Shown here one piece after another: positions 56,681 through 64,000 of a stretch of 64,000 bases of DNA. Numbering within the stretch: position 1 is the stretch's first letter; the number at the start of each line of letters is the position of its first letter. Below the pieces are notes generated by a model. The model was given only the letters and a program-made list of their open reading frames with translations, was not told where the DNA came from and did no database searches. The position numbers and the translations under genes are program-made. The stretch spans positions 310,001-374,000 of the forward strand of contig NZ_JAFMSU010000003.1 in NCBI RefSeq assembly GCF_017916365.1, given 5' to 3'. The stretch comes from Rufibacter roseolus (lineage in GTDB: Bacteria > Bacteroidota > Bacteroidia > Cytophagales > Hymenobacteraceae).

Positions 56681-59600
56681 ATGAGTACCACCATCAAAGC
56701 ACCTGTTCAGTCAATCGTGCAAGCGCCTATTCTGTTCACTAAACGGCAGTTCATCCCGTTGCTGGCAGGCATGGGAACTATAGCAATCGGCTTTCTGCTT
56801 ATGGCCACTGATTCTGCCCCGCAGGGCTACGGCTTCCAGGGGCTCACGCTGGGACCGCTGCTGGTGGTATTAGGTTTGGTGCTCCCGATTTGGGGCATCT
56901 TCCGGGAAAACAGCCATAAAACGGTTGTGGAAGTCTCCCCCGCTTGGCGCACTTTCCGGAGGTGGAATACGGTGTTGGGTTGGGTTTCTGCCTTGGTGGC
57001 CTTAGGAGTGTACGTGCGGACGCTGGAGCCTACCACCAGTTTCTGGGATACCGGCGAGTTCATTGCGGCGGCCTACAAGTTGCAGGTACCGCATCCGCCA
57101 GGGGCGCCGCTGTTTCTGCTTATCGGAAGGCTGTTTACGCTGTTGAGCTTCGGGGAGGTGACGCAGGTGGCCTGGTGGATGAACTTTCTCTCGGCGGTGA
57201 GCAGCGCGGCCACGGTGCTGTTCCTGTTCTGGAGCATTTCGCTGCTGGCCCAACGGCTGTTGCCTTTATCACCTGATGGCCCCTCCCCCGCCCAACGAGT
57301 GCTGCTACTGGGTAGCGGTGCCGTAGGCGCCCTGGCCTTTGCATTCACCGATTCTTTCTGGTTCAGCGCCGTGGAGGCCGAGGTCTACGGCATGTCCTCG
57401 TTCTTCACGGCTATTGTGGTGTGGGCAGCTCTCAAGTGGCAGGCCGAGGCCAACTCCCCGGAGGCCGGTCGCTGGCTTTTGTTTCTGGCTTACCTGGTGG
57501 GGCTTTCCATTGGGGTGCATTTGCTCAACCTGGTGGCTTTGCCGGCTATCGCGCTGCTGGTGTATTTCCAGAAGTACAAGCCTACCAAGTGGGGCGTTTT
57601 GCTTGCGTTGATGATGGGTGTGGCATTGGTGCTGGTGGTGATGGAAGGCGTGATTACGGGCCTGCCCTCGGTGGCCGGAGCCATGGAAGTGTTCTTCGTG
57701 AACAGCATCGGGTTGCCGTACGGCGCGGGGGCCGTTATCTTTTTGCTGGGACTCACGACGGCCATCTGGTACGGACTCCGCTGGGCCAGGAAAACGGACC
57801 GGGTGCTGTGGCACCACGCGCTGGTGGCTTTAGTGTTGGTGCTGGTGGGTTACTCGTCTTACCTCATGGTGCCCATCCGGAGTGGCTACAACCCGCCCAT
57901 TGACGAGAATAACCCCGAGAACCTGCTTTTCTTTGTGAGTTACCTCAAGCGTGAGCAGTACGGTAGCCGGCCGTTGCTGTACGGTCCGCAGTTCAACGCC
58001 GAGGCCCAGAGCTTTGAGAAAGGCAGTCCCATTTACGCGCCCCAAAACGGCAAATATGCGGTAGTGGATTACAAATATGAGGTGGCCTACGCCGATAAAG
58101 ACAAAACCCTGCTCCCGCGCCTTTACTCAGATACGCCGCTGCACCTGCGGGCCTACCAGTACTGGGAAAACGTGCAACAGGGCCAGAAACCAAGCTTCGG
58201 GCAGAACCTGGGTTTCCTGTGGAACTACCAGTTGAACCACATGTACTGGCGGTACTTCGGGTGGAACTTTGTGGGACGGGAGAGCGAGGTGCAGGGCGCC
58301 GGCGTGCTGTGGCCCTGGGAAAAGAAATCCGAGGCGCCCTCGCCTATCGCCCAGAGCAAAGCCCGCAACCAGTTCTACATGCTGCCGCTGCTCCTGGGTG
58401 TTTTAGGGCTGATTTTCCAATTCCGGCGCCAAAACAAGGATGGCTGGACAGTCCTGCTGCTGTTCCTTTTCACGGGCGTGGCCATTGTGGTGTACCTGAA
58501 CCAACCACCGGTAGAACCCCGCGAGCGCGACTACACCTTCGCCGGTTCTTACTACGCTTTCAGTATCTGGCTGGGCCTGGGCGTACTGGCCTTAGGTGAC
58601 TTCCTGCGCCGCCTGGTAAAAGCCGAGCTCCCAGTTGCAATTATGGCCACCGTTCTCGCGTTGTCTGCTCCCTTGGTGCTGCTGGCCCAGGGCTGGGATG
58701 ACCACGACCGCTCAGACCGGTACCACGCCCTAGACTCGGCCAAGAACCTGCTGAGCTCCGTGGCCCCCAACGCCATCCTGTTCACCAACGGCGACAATGA
58801 CACTTTCCCGCTGTGGTACGCCCAGGAAGTTGAAGGCTACAGAACCGATGTGCGCGTGCTAGTCATGACCTACCTAAACACTGATTGGTATATTGAACAG
58901 GCCCGTCGTCAAGTAAATGCCTCCGCCCCGCTGCCCGGCACCTTGCCGCTAACTCAGTACACCTTCAGCACGAATAACTACCTGCCTTACGTGCCCAACC
59001 CCAGCGTGCAGGACAGCGGCATGGACCTGAACCAGTACCTCCAACTGCTCAAACAGAACCACCCCGCGCTACAGGTTCAGACACAGGACGGCCGCACCTT
59101 GAGCGCCTTGCCCACCAAACGACTGCAATTAACCGTAGACAGAAATGCGGTCCTGCAAAACGGCACCATCTCCCCGGAGCGCGTCAGCCAAGTAGCTTCT
59201 ACCATGTCATGGGAATTGCAAACCTCGGCCCTGGAGAAAAAGCACCTGTTCATGCTGGACGTGATCGCCACCAACAACTGGCAACGACCTATCTACTTCT
59301 CCAGCACCGGGGGTGAGTCCTCGGAACTTGGTTTACAACCGTTTCTCCAGTTGGAAGGTCAGGCCCTGCGCCTGGTGCCGGCCCGCAACCCAGATGCCCA
59401 GGCAGAGGCCTACGTAGACCGCCAGCGGACCCAGCAGAGTTTACTGGAAAAGTTCCGCTACACCGGCCTCACCAATCCAGACCAGCCATATGAAGAGAAT
59501 TTCACGACGCAGATCGTGCCCTTGTACCGTCATAACTTTGCAGAACTGGCCACGGCCCACCTGCAGGCCGGAGACATATCACAAGCTAGAAAGGTGTTGC

Positions 59601-59914
59601 AGGCCTGCTTAACCCTGATGCCGGATGCAGGAGCCCCGCACAACTTTGAAAGCGCGAATTTGGTGCTGCCCTTAGCCCAGGCTGGCCTCACCAAAGAAGC
59701 CCAGGCGCTCACCAAACTGCTTTTCAACCGCTTTGATGCCCAACTGAATTACTATCGAACCCAACTACCCTACTTTGACCGGGAAAGGCAGCTGAATTTG
59801 TTTGGTCTACAGAACCTAGCTCGGGCCGCCCAAACCGCCAACCTCCCTGAGGCAAAAAGACTGGAGGAGTTGTTCCTGCGGCACTATGAGGGAATTGGGG
59901 GAATGAAGGAATGA
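56681..59914 (+). CDS. DUF2723 family polytopic membrane protein with C-terminal soluble tail
   Basis: 1077 residues. About ten or more predicted membrane helices in the first 600 residues; the DUF2723 signature EPTTSFWDTGEFIAAAYKLQ followed by PHPPGAPLFLLIGR is near 112-145. The rest (from about 690) is a soluble domain with tetratricopeptide-like helices near 970-1040 (AELATAHLQAGDISQARKVLQACLTLMP). DUF2723 proteins resemble GT-C mannosyltransferases of the TMEM260/PMT type. In Bacteroidota they are candidates for protein O-glycosylation, which fits a genome secreting T9SS cargo. The exact donor and acceptor are not known. Confidence 0.9.
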   Translation: MSTTIKAPVQSIVQAPILFTKRQFIPLLAGMGTIAIGFLLMATDSAPQGYGFQGLTLGPLLVVLGLVLPIWGIFRENSHKTVVEVSPAWRTFRRWNTVLGWVSALVALGVYVRTLEPTTSFWDTGEFIAAAYKLQVPHPPGAPLFLLIGRLFTLLSFGEVTQVAWWMNFLSAVSSAATVLFLFWSISLLAQRLLPLSPDGPSPAQRVLLLGSGAVGALAFAFTDSFWFSAVEAEVYGMSSFFTAIVVWAALKWQAEANSPEAGRWLLFLAYLVGLSIGVHLLNLVALPAIALLVYFQKYKPTKWGVLLALMMGVALVLVVMEGVITGLPSVAGAMEVFFVNSIGLPYGAGAVIFLLGLTTAIWYGLRWARKTDRVLWHHALVALVLVLVGYSSYLMVPIRSGYNPPIDENNPENLLFFVSYLKREQYGSRPLLYGPQFNAEAQSFEKGSPIYAPQNGKYAVVDYKYEVAYADKDKTLLPRLYSDTPLHLRAYQYWENVQQGQKPSFGQNLGFLWNYQLNHMYWRYFGWNFVGRESEVQGAGVLWPWEKKSEAPSPIAQSKARNQFYMLPLLLGVLGLIFQFRRQNKDGWTVLLLFLFTGVAIVVYLNQPPVEPRERDYTFAGSYYAFSIWLGLGVLALGDFLRRLVKAELPVAIMATVLALSAPLVLLAQGWDDHDRSDRYHALDSAKNLLSSVAPNAILFTNGDNDTFPLWYAQEVEGYRTDVRVLVMTYLNTDWYIEQARRQVNASAPLPGTLPLTQYTFSTNNYLPYVPNPSVQDSGMDLNQYLQLLKQNHPALQVQTQDGRTLSALPTKRLQLTVDRNAVLQNGTISPERVSQVASTMSWELQTSALEKKHLFMLDVIATNNWQRPIYFSSTGGESSELGLQPFLQLEGQALRLVPARNPDAQAEAYVDRQRTQQSLLEKFRYTGLTNPDQPYEENFTTQIVPLYRHNFAELATAHLQAGDISQARKVLQACLTLMPDAGAPHNFESANLVLPLAQAGLTKEAQALTKLLFNRFDAQLNYYRTQLPYFDRERQLNLFGLQNLARAAQTANLPEAKRLEELFLRHYEGIGGMKE

Positions 59915-60007
59915 GGATTTGAAGATTTGAAGATTTGAAGATTTGGAGATGTGAGGATTGGGAAATTTGGAAATATGATAATTTGGAAAGGGTAGATTCA
60001 GGTTACT

Positions 60008-60043
60008 CGTTTGAGCCCCGCTTTAGGAATTTTGGGCTCAAAG
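60008..60043. repeat. intergenic palindrome family copy
   Basis: CGTTTGAGCCCCGCTTT, AGGA, ATTTTGGGCTCAAAG; TTGAGCCC and GGGCTCAA pair exactly. Confidence 0.65.
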
Positions 60044-60106
60044 CCAACTTAGTGTGCCACCCACTGAGTGTGCCATTTGAAACACCCTCAAAGCCCACCT
60101 CAGATG

Positions 60107-60133
60107 CCGTTGTTGGTGTTATCACCAACAACC
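60107..60133. repeat. GTTGTTGG-type palindrome, copy 2 of 3
   Basis: GTTGTTGGTG (60109-60118) pairs with CACCAACAAC (60123-60132) with a TTAT loop: a perfect 10-bp stem. Confidence 0.75.
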
Positions 60134-60140
60134 ACAACAG

Positions 60141-60179
60141 CGTTTCTAGTGCCTTTTACAGAAAATTAGCTATAAACGG
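60141..60179. repeat. intergenic palindrome family copy, weak
   Basis: CGTTTCTAGTGCCTTTT, ACAG, AAAATTAGCTATAAACG; ends and centre fit, GGGC/GCCC blocks lost. Confidence 0.5.
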
Positions 60180-60230
60180 GTATTGAATAAAACAGGTGAA
60201 TGCGGTAAGAATACTATGGTGGGAAATGGA

Positions 60231-60257
60231 GCTGTTGGTGATAAAACCAACAACGGC
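60231..60257. repeat. GTTGTTGG-type palindrome, copy 3 of 3
   Basis: Inverted relative to copy 2 (about 25 of 28 positions match its reverse complement). Confidence 0.7.
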
Positions 60258-60371
60258 ATTGAACTGAGAAGTCCTCTTAACACCTACAAGGGCAGCAAAG
60301 AACCTTCCCTTTCCAAATTATCATATTTCCTAATCTCCACATCTTTAAAATTACAAATCTCCAAAAACTCC

Positions 60372-61013
60372 CTAATAAGGAATCTGCATGGCTTGTAACA
60401 GTCGTTCTTCCAGTTCGGGGAGTTCGCAGAAGCCGCGGGAGATGAGGCGGGGGCCCATGGGGTGCTCCAGGTAAACGCTGGGCAGGGTACTGACGCCCAT
60501 TTCCTCTACCATTTTAAACTCGTCCTGGGTTTGCTGGTAGATTTCATCGGTCTCGAAGACGGCCAGGAACAGGTTCTCCGGTATCCCGAACGGACGCAGC
60601 ACTTCTACTAGCACCTGGGTATCAGTGATGTCCCAGCCATCGGCGTAGAAGGCCGAGTGAAGGGCGCGGAGGACTTCCAGGGTGAGCCCGGGCCTCAGGT
60701 GACGCACAGTTAAGAGGGCGCGGCAAGCGGGTTCAGTATCATAAACGGCCTCTTTCTGCAGGAAGAAGCTGTAGTCAAAGGGCAGGTTTGATTTCCCCTG
60801 GGCCCGGTGCCAGCTCACGGCCAGTTTGTCTTTCTCCGCCGAGGTCAACGGATCCTGGACGTACGGATGGAGCCCTCCTACCATCACCTGCACCGAGAGC
60901 CGGCCAAACCAAAGGGCCCTTAATCTTCTGATCACTGGCGTGAACCCGTAACACCAGGCGCACATAGGATCAGTGACGTACAGCAGGAGTGGATTTTCGG
61001 GGAGCATGGACAT
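60372..61013 (-). CDS. DsbA family oxidoreductase (2-hydroxychromene isomerase/FrnE-like)
   Basis: 213 residues, no signal peptide, so cytoplasmic. CAWCYGF (CxxC at about residues 18-21) follows a thioredoxin strand (LLYVTDPM), and the cis-Pro segment is STLPSVYLEHP. The insertion and size fit the DsbA-like group that also includes FrnE and HCCA isomerase. It may handle thiols under stress. Substrate unknown. Confidence 0.88.
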   Translation of the reverse strand: MSMLPENPLLLYVTDPMCAWCYGFTPVIRRLRALWFGRLSVQVMVGGLHPYVQDPLTSAEKDKLAVSWHRAQGKSNLPFDYSFFLQKEAVYDTEPACRALLTVRHLRPGLTLEVLRALHSAFYADGWDITDTQVLVEVLRPFGIPENLFLAVFETDEIYQQTQDEFKMVEEMGVSTLPSVYLEHPMGPRLISRGFCELPELEERLLQAMQIPY

Positions 61014-61111
61014 AGGTATTCTTCCTTGGTTTCTCTCTGTTTACCGTTAACCTAGCCTCAAAGGTTTGTCCTGACCTTGATTTTAGACCTGCGGCAATCC
61101 GTATAAGTGTC

Positions 61112-61152
61112 CGGTATTTAGGGGTAGATTTTAGTAAAACAGCCTCTAACCG
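61112..61152. repeat. intergenic palindrome family copy
   Basis: CGGTATTTAGGGGTAGATTTT, AGT, AAAACAGCCTCTAACCG, next to the SDR stop (61153). Confidence 0.65.
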
Positions 61153-61935
61153 CTATTCGTGGTAAATCATTTTCACGGTCATGCCACCATCAATGGTCAG
61201 GCTCTGGCCCGTGATAAAACCGGCTTTGTCTGAACAGAGAAAGAGGGCCGCTTCGGCGATGTCCTCGGGGGTGCCTACCCGGCCTACGGGGTGCTGCTCT
61301 TTGTCTTCTTTGCTGTGGTGCGGCTCTACTTTTTTGCCGTCTTTCTGCCAGGGTCCGGTCTCAATCCAGCCCGGGCTAATGGCGTTGACCCTGATGCGCT
61401 GGGGTGCCAGGCTGATGGCCAAGGAATGGGTAAGCGACTCCAGTCCGCCTTTTGCCGCGGTATACCCAAAGGTATCGGGCTCAGACATAAAGGCGCGGGT
61501 GGAAGTGATGTTCAGGATGGTGGGGTTAATGCCTTTCTCCAGCAGCGGCATGGCGTATTTGGCGCACAGGAACGGACCCCGCAAATTCACGGAAAGCACC
61601 TCGTCAAACTCCTCCACGGGCAACTGGGCCAAAGACCTTCTTACCGGGGCCGCGATGCCGGCGTTGTTGATGAGCACATCCAGGCGGCCGTACACTTGCC
61701 GCACCTTGTTCATGAGTTGCTGCACCTGCTGCTTTTTGCTTACGTCGCAGGGCATAAAGTCAATGGTGAGGTTCTGTTTCCCCAGCCACGCCATGGCATC
61801 AGCGCCTGCTTCCCAATCAATATCGGTAATCACCACGTGGGCTTTCTCCAGTGCGAATGCCTGCGCCAGTCCCCGGCCAATGCCTTGGGCGCCGCCGGTG
61901 ATCAGGATGATTTTGGAGGTAAAGTAATTCTGCAT
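61153..61935 (-). CDS. SDR family oxidoreductase
   Basis: 260 residues. Classical short-chain dehydrogenase motifs: cofactor-binding TGGAQGIGRG (about 13-22), NNAG (88-91), catalytic Ser in LNITSTRAF and YTAAKGG (Tyr and Lys), then SPGWIETGPW. The acidic residue VITDID after the second strand suggests NAD(H) rather than NADP(H). Substrate probably a sugar, alcohol or fatty ketone, not determined. Cytoplasmic. Confidence 0.95.
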   Translation of the reverse strand: MQNYFTSKIILITGGAQGIGRGLAQAFALEKAHVVITDIDWEAGADAMAWLGKQNLTIDFMPCDVSKKQQVQQLMNKVRQVYGRLDVLINNAGIAAPVRRSLAQLPVEEFDEVLSVNLRGPFLCAKYAMPLLEKGINPTILNITSTRAFMSEPDTFGYTAAKGGLESLTHSLAISLAPQRIRVNAISPGWIETGPWQKDGKKVEPHHSKEDKEQHPVGRVGTPEDIAEAALFLCSDKAGFITGQSLTIDGGMTVKMIYHE

Positions 61936-62103
61936 GGTAGCTGGGAATAAGGGCTGCCGGAGAAACGCGTGAAATCAAGAAGGCAGACCGGTTCTGTTCT
62001 CACAATTGTAGAACAGAGGTACAATTATGCCTACCTTTTTTCATATGCCGCGTTAGAACAGCAATACAGGCAAAGTTTATTATCTAAAAGTAAGCTATAA
62101 ACT
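61936..62103. other. divergent promoter gap between SDR and FAD-Rieske genes
   Basis: AT-rich. The hairpin-like TTGTAGAACAGAGGTACAA (about 62005) is a possible operator. No palindrome-family copy. Confidence 0.4.
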
Positions 62104-63735
62104 ATGAAAAAAACGTCTATCTGGCGGCAAGATGCCCAAATAAGTAATTATCCCAGGCTGGAGGGAGAAATAGAAGCGGATGTGGTTATCATTGGCGGCG
62201 GCATCACCGGCATTACCACGGCGCATCTGCTGGCCTCCGAAGGAAAGCGGGTAGTGGTGCTGGAAGCCCTGAAAGTAGCCGAGAGCACTACCGGTTACTC
62301 CACCGGTAACCTGTATGCACCCGTGGGCTCTTACCTGAACGTGCTGGAGAAAAAGTACGACCAGGAGACCGTTCGGGCCTTAACCGCCTCCAGAACCACC
62401 GCCGTTGACTTGATTGAACGCCTTACCCAACAATTCAATATTGATTGCCATTTCAAACGGGTGCCCTGGTACCTGCTCACCGAGAACGAGGCAGAAAACG
62501 CTTTCATCCAGGCCGAAACGGAGACCGCCCAAAGAGTAGGCTTGCCCGCTTACCTGGATGAATCCAGAACGCCAATGCCTTATCCGGTTTCCTCAGCCAT
62601 GCGCCTGGAAAACCAGGCTCAGTTCAACCCTATGGCGTACGTAAAGGGATTGGCTGCGCAAATCGCCGGCCCCAATTGCCAGATTTTTGAGAACAGCCAG
62701 GTAACTTATGTAAAAGAAGGCAAGACCCACGTGGTGCATACAGAACAGGGCAAGGTACGCGCCAACCGGGTAGTACACGCCACTCACACCCCAAAAGGCA
62801 TCTGGTTCCTGCATACCCTGCTGGGTCCGTATCGCGAATACGCCTTAGCGGTGTCTTTGAACTCGGCTTACCCCGAAGGCACGTTCTGGGACTACAGCGC
62901 CATGCACCACCACTCCATGCGCACTTACGTCAACGACCAGGGAGAACCGTTCCTGCTCATTTTGGGCGAGCCGCATAAAGTAGGCCACAAGGAAAACAAC
63001 GAAGAAGCTTTCCAGAAGCTGGAGCAATTTGCGCGCGAACGCTTCGATGTGAAAGCCGTGGAATACCGCTGGGCCGCCCAACACTACAAACCCGCCGATA
63101 GCCTTCCCTACATCGGTCGCCGCGACAAAGGCTCGGAGATTTACGTGGGCACCGGGTACGAGGCAGACGGCCTCACCTTCGGTACCCTGGCGGCCATGAT
63201 CATCAGCGACCTCATTCTGGGCCGCGAAAACCCTTACGCCGAGATGTACGCCCCAACCCGCCACAACCCTAAGAAAGCGGCCGGCAAGTTCATCAAGGAG
63301 AATGTAGACGTGATGGCACAATACCTCAAGGACCTGCCCTACCGCAGCCAGGTAGAAAAATTGGCCGACATCTCCGCGGGTGAAGGGAAAAACATTGAAA
63401 TGGACGGTAAGAACTACGGCGCCTACCGCGATGAAACCGGCAAGCTGCACGTGGTCTCGGCGGTGTGTACGCACATGGCTTGCCTGGTGCACTTTAACCA
63501 AGCCGAGAAAAGCTGGGACTGCCCCTGCCACGGCAGCCGCTTTGATATTGACGGACAGGTACTGGAAGGCCCGGCTTACTTAGACCTCTCCAAGATGCAG
63601 GACAAACCTTCTTCCTTTAACCGGTTCAAGAAGCTATCCTCGGCGGCTTTCTTCGGGGCTACCGCCCTGGCAGGTTTTTACTTCTACCGGAAATCTCTAA
63701 AAGAGAAAGGCGCCTCCAAAAAGAAAAGCAAGTAA
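62104..63735 (+). CDS. FAD-dependent oxidoreductase with C-terminal Rieske domain and tail anchor
   Basis: 543 residues. Glycine-rich FAD motif IIGGGITGI (about 29-37) begins a DAO-type oxidase domain (to about 400). The C-terminus (about 425-505) carries a Rieske [2Fe-2S] domain with both ligand pairs, CTHMAC and CPCHGSRF. A short hydrophobic segment (SAAFFGATALAGFYFY, about 510-530) and a Lys-rich end suggest a C-terminal membrane anchor. Fusions of this kind relay electrons from an amine or other substrate into the membrane chain. Substrate not known. Confidence 0.93.
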   Translation: MKKTSIWRQDAQISNYPRLEGEIEADVVIIGGGITGITTAHLLASEGKRVVVLEALKVAESTTGYSTGNLYAPVGSYLNVLEKKYDQETVRALTASRTTAVDLIERLTQQFNIDCHFKRVPWYLLTENEAENAFIQAETETAQRVGLPAYLDESRTPMPYPVSSAMRLENQAQFNPMAYVKGLAAQIAGPNCQIFENSQVTYVKEGKTHVVHTEQGKVRANRVVHATHTPKGIWFLHTLLGPYREYALAVSLNSAYPEGTFWDYSAMHHHSMRTYVNDQGEPFLLILGEPHKVGHKENNEEAFQKLEQFARERFDVKAVEYRWAAQHYKPADSLPYIGRRDKGSEIYVGTGYEADGLTFGTLAAMIISDLILGRENPYAEMYAPTRHNPKKAAGKFIKENVDVMAQYLKDLPYRSQVEKLADISAGEGKNIEMDGKNYGAYRDETGKLHVVSAVCTHMACLVHFNQAEKSWDCPCHGSRFDIDGQVLEGPAYLDLSKMQDKPSSFNRFKKLSSAAFFGATALAGFYFYRKSLKEKGASKKKSK

Positions 63736-64000
63736 TTTCTCCGCCTCAATGAAAGAAGGTATTCACCAGTTTTAAGTGGTGCCACTATCATGTCAAAACG
63801 CTTTCATCGTAAAGGTGGCATGGTTGTGGCACTATTCATACCGTAAGTTTCGTTACTTAGGCAGGACACCTTTTCTGCCCCAAATTTTCAAAAGGGGATT
63901 GCTTCTCTTAAATCTGAACTACAGCAATCCTCGCATTCATTTCTGATATCTGTTTTTGCAGCGCTTATTGCCTGGGATTACTAAATCAAGAAGTTAATCT
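63736..64000. other. terminal non-coding stretch
   Basis: No open frame, palindrome copy or hairpin that I would call. Confidence 0.4.

Larger units (their letters stand above)
59915..60371. repeat. nested inverted repeats in the gap between DUF2723 and DsbA-like genes
   Basis: Starts with a tandem GAAGATTT run (about 59920-59946). The stretch around 59940-59990 (GATTTGGAGATGTGAGG...) is inverted at about 60315-60366. Inside are two inverted GTTGTTGG palindromes (60107-60133 and 60231-60257) and two palindrome-family copies (60008-60043, 60141-60179). No gene is seen. Confidence 0.7.

Noticed and set aside
1-64000. CRISPR array, tRNA, rRNA, integrase or transposase
   Set aside because: No array-like repeat/spacer spacing, no cloverleaf with CCA-type 3' end noticed, and no recombinase-like protein among the frames.

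Overview
The window reads as a chromosomal segment of a Bacteroidota species, most likely order Cytophagales, family Hymenobacteraceae (Rufibacter/Nibribacter/Pontibacter-like). This rests on the gene families, not on any search. The markers are a giant surface protein with a type IX secretion (T9SS) type-B C-terminal domain followed by a PorP/SprF-like gene, two TonB-dependent outer-membrane receptors (one SusC-like), a DUF2723 membrane protein, a GMC oxidoreductase paired with a gluconate-2-dehydrogenase subunit-3-like protein, and TAnnTTTG-type promoter boxes. No rRNA, tRNA, CRISPR array, transposase, integrase or prophage module was seen.

Layout. 1-3.8 kb: a minus-strand cluster with a SCO1-like copper lipoprotein (cut by the left edge), a lipoprotein translationally coupled to it, a disordered Arg/Asp/Gly protein, an acidic small protein and a zinc-ribbon coiled-coil protein. 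3.8-5.1 kb: non-coding, with a candidate structured small RNA on the minus strand. 5.1-11.3 kb: the adhesin-like T9SS cargo plus PorP/SprF. 11.8-15.2 kb: small secreted and membrane proteins, an HD phosphohydrolase, a lone ABC ATPase and a YciI protein. 15.6-18.1 kb: a TonB receptor, followed by about 1 kb of repeat-rich DNA. 19.2-30.2 kb: DUF1456 and VOC proteins, a solitary HsdR-N-like nuclease, a duplicated NTF2-like gene with its leader and terminator, DUF5655, TyrS, signal peptidase I and small barrel proteins. 30.4-34.6 kb: GMC oxidoreductase operon, a secreted HExxH protein, a fragment of a GH3 glycosidase and DoxX. 34.7-45.8 kb: HAD phosphatase, multi-PAS histidine kinase, NAD(P)-binding protein, a PD-(D/E)XK relative that has lost its catalytic E-x-K, LysR regulator, glutathione peroxidase, dienelactone hydrolase and a CDF transporter coupled to a half-size solute-binding lipoprotein. 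46.4-56.1 kb: LEA-like protein, truncated SusC-like receptor, then a two-component pair whose kinase and regulator genes are separated by AlkC, a lipase-like esterase and a small gene. 56.7-63.7 kb: DUF2723 protein, DsbA-like protein, SDR, and a FAD oxidoreductase with a C-terminal Rieske domain.

The most striking unexplained signal is in the intergenic DNA. About 35-37 copies of a short palindromic element, typically 36-40 bp, occur in nearly every gap. Each copy runs GTTT-xx-GGGC-xx-TTTT, a 3-6 base centre, then AAAA-xx-GCCC-xx-AAAC, with arms that drift while the framework stays. A few copies are perfect 22-25 bp stems. Separate short repeat families appear as nested inverted pairs at about 1.2, 14.7, 56.4 and 60.1 kb.

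Most gene functions are ordinary for the group: envelope biogenesis, T9SS surface display, redox and copper handling, and regulation. No complete defence or mobile system is present. All functional calls are family-level readings of the translated sequence.
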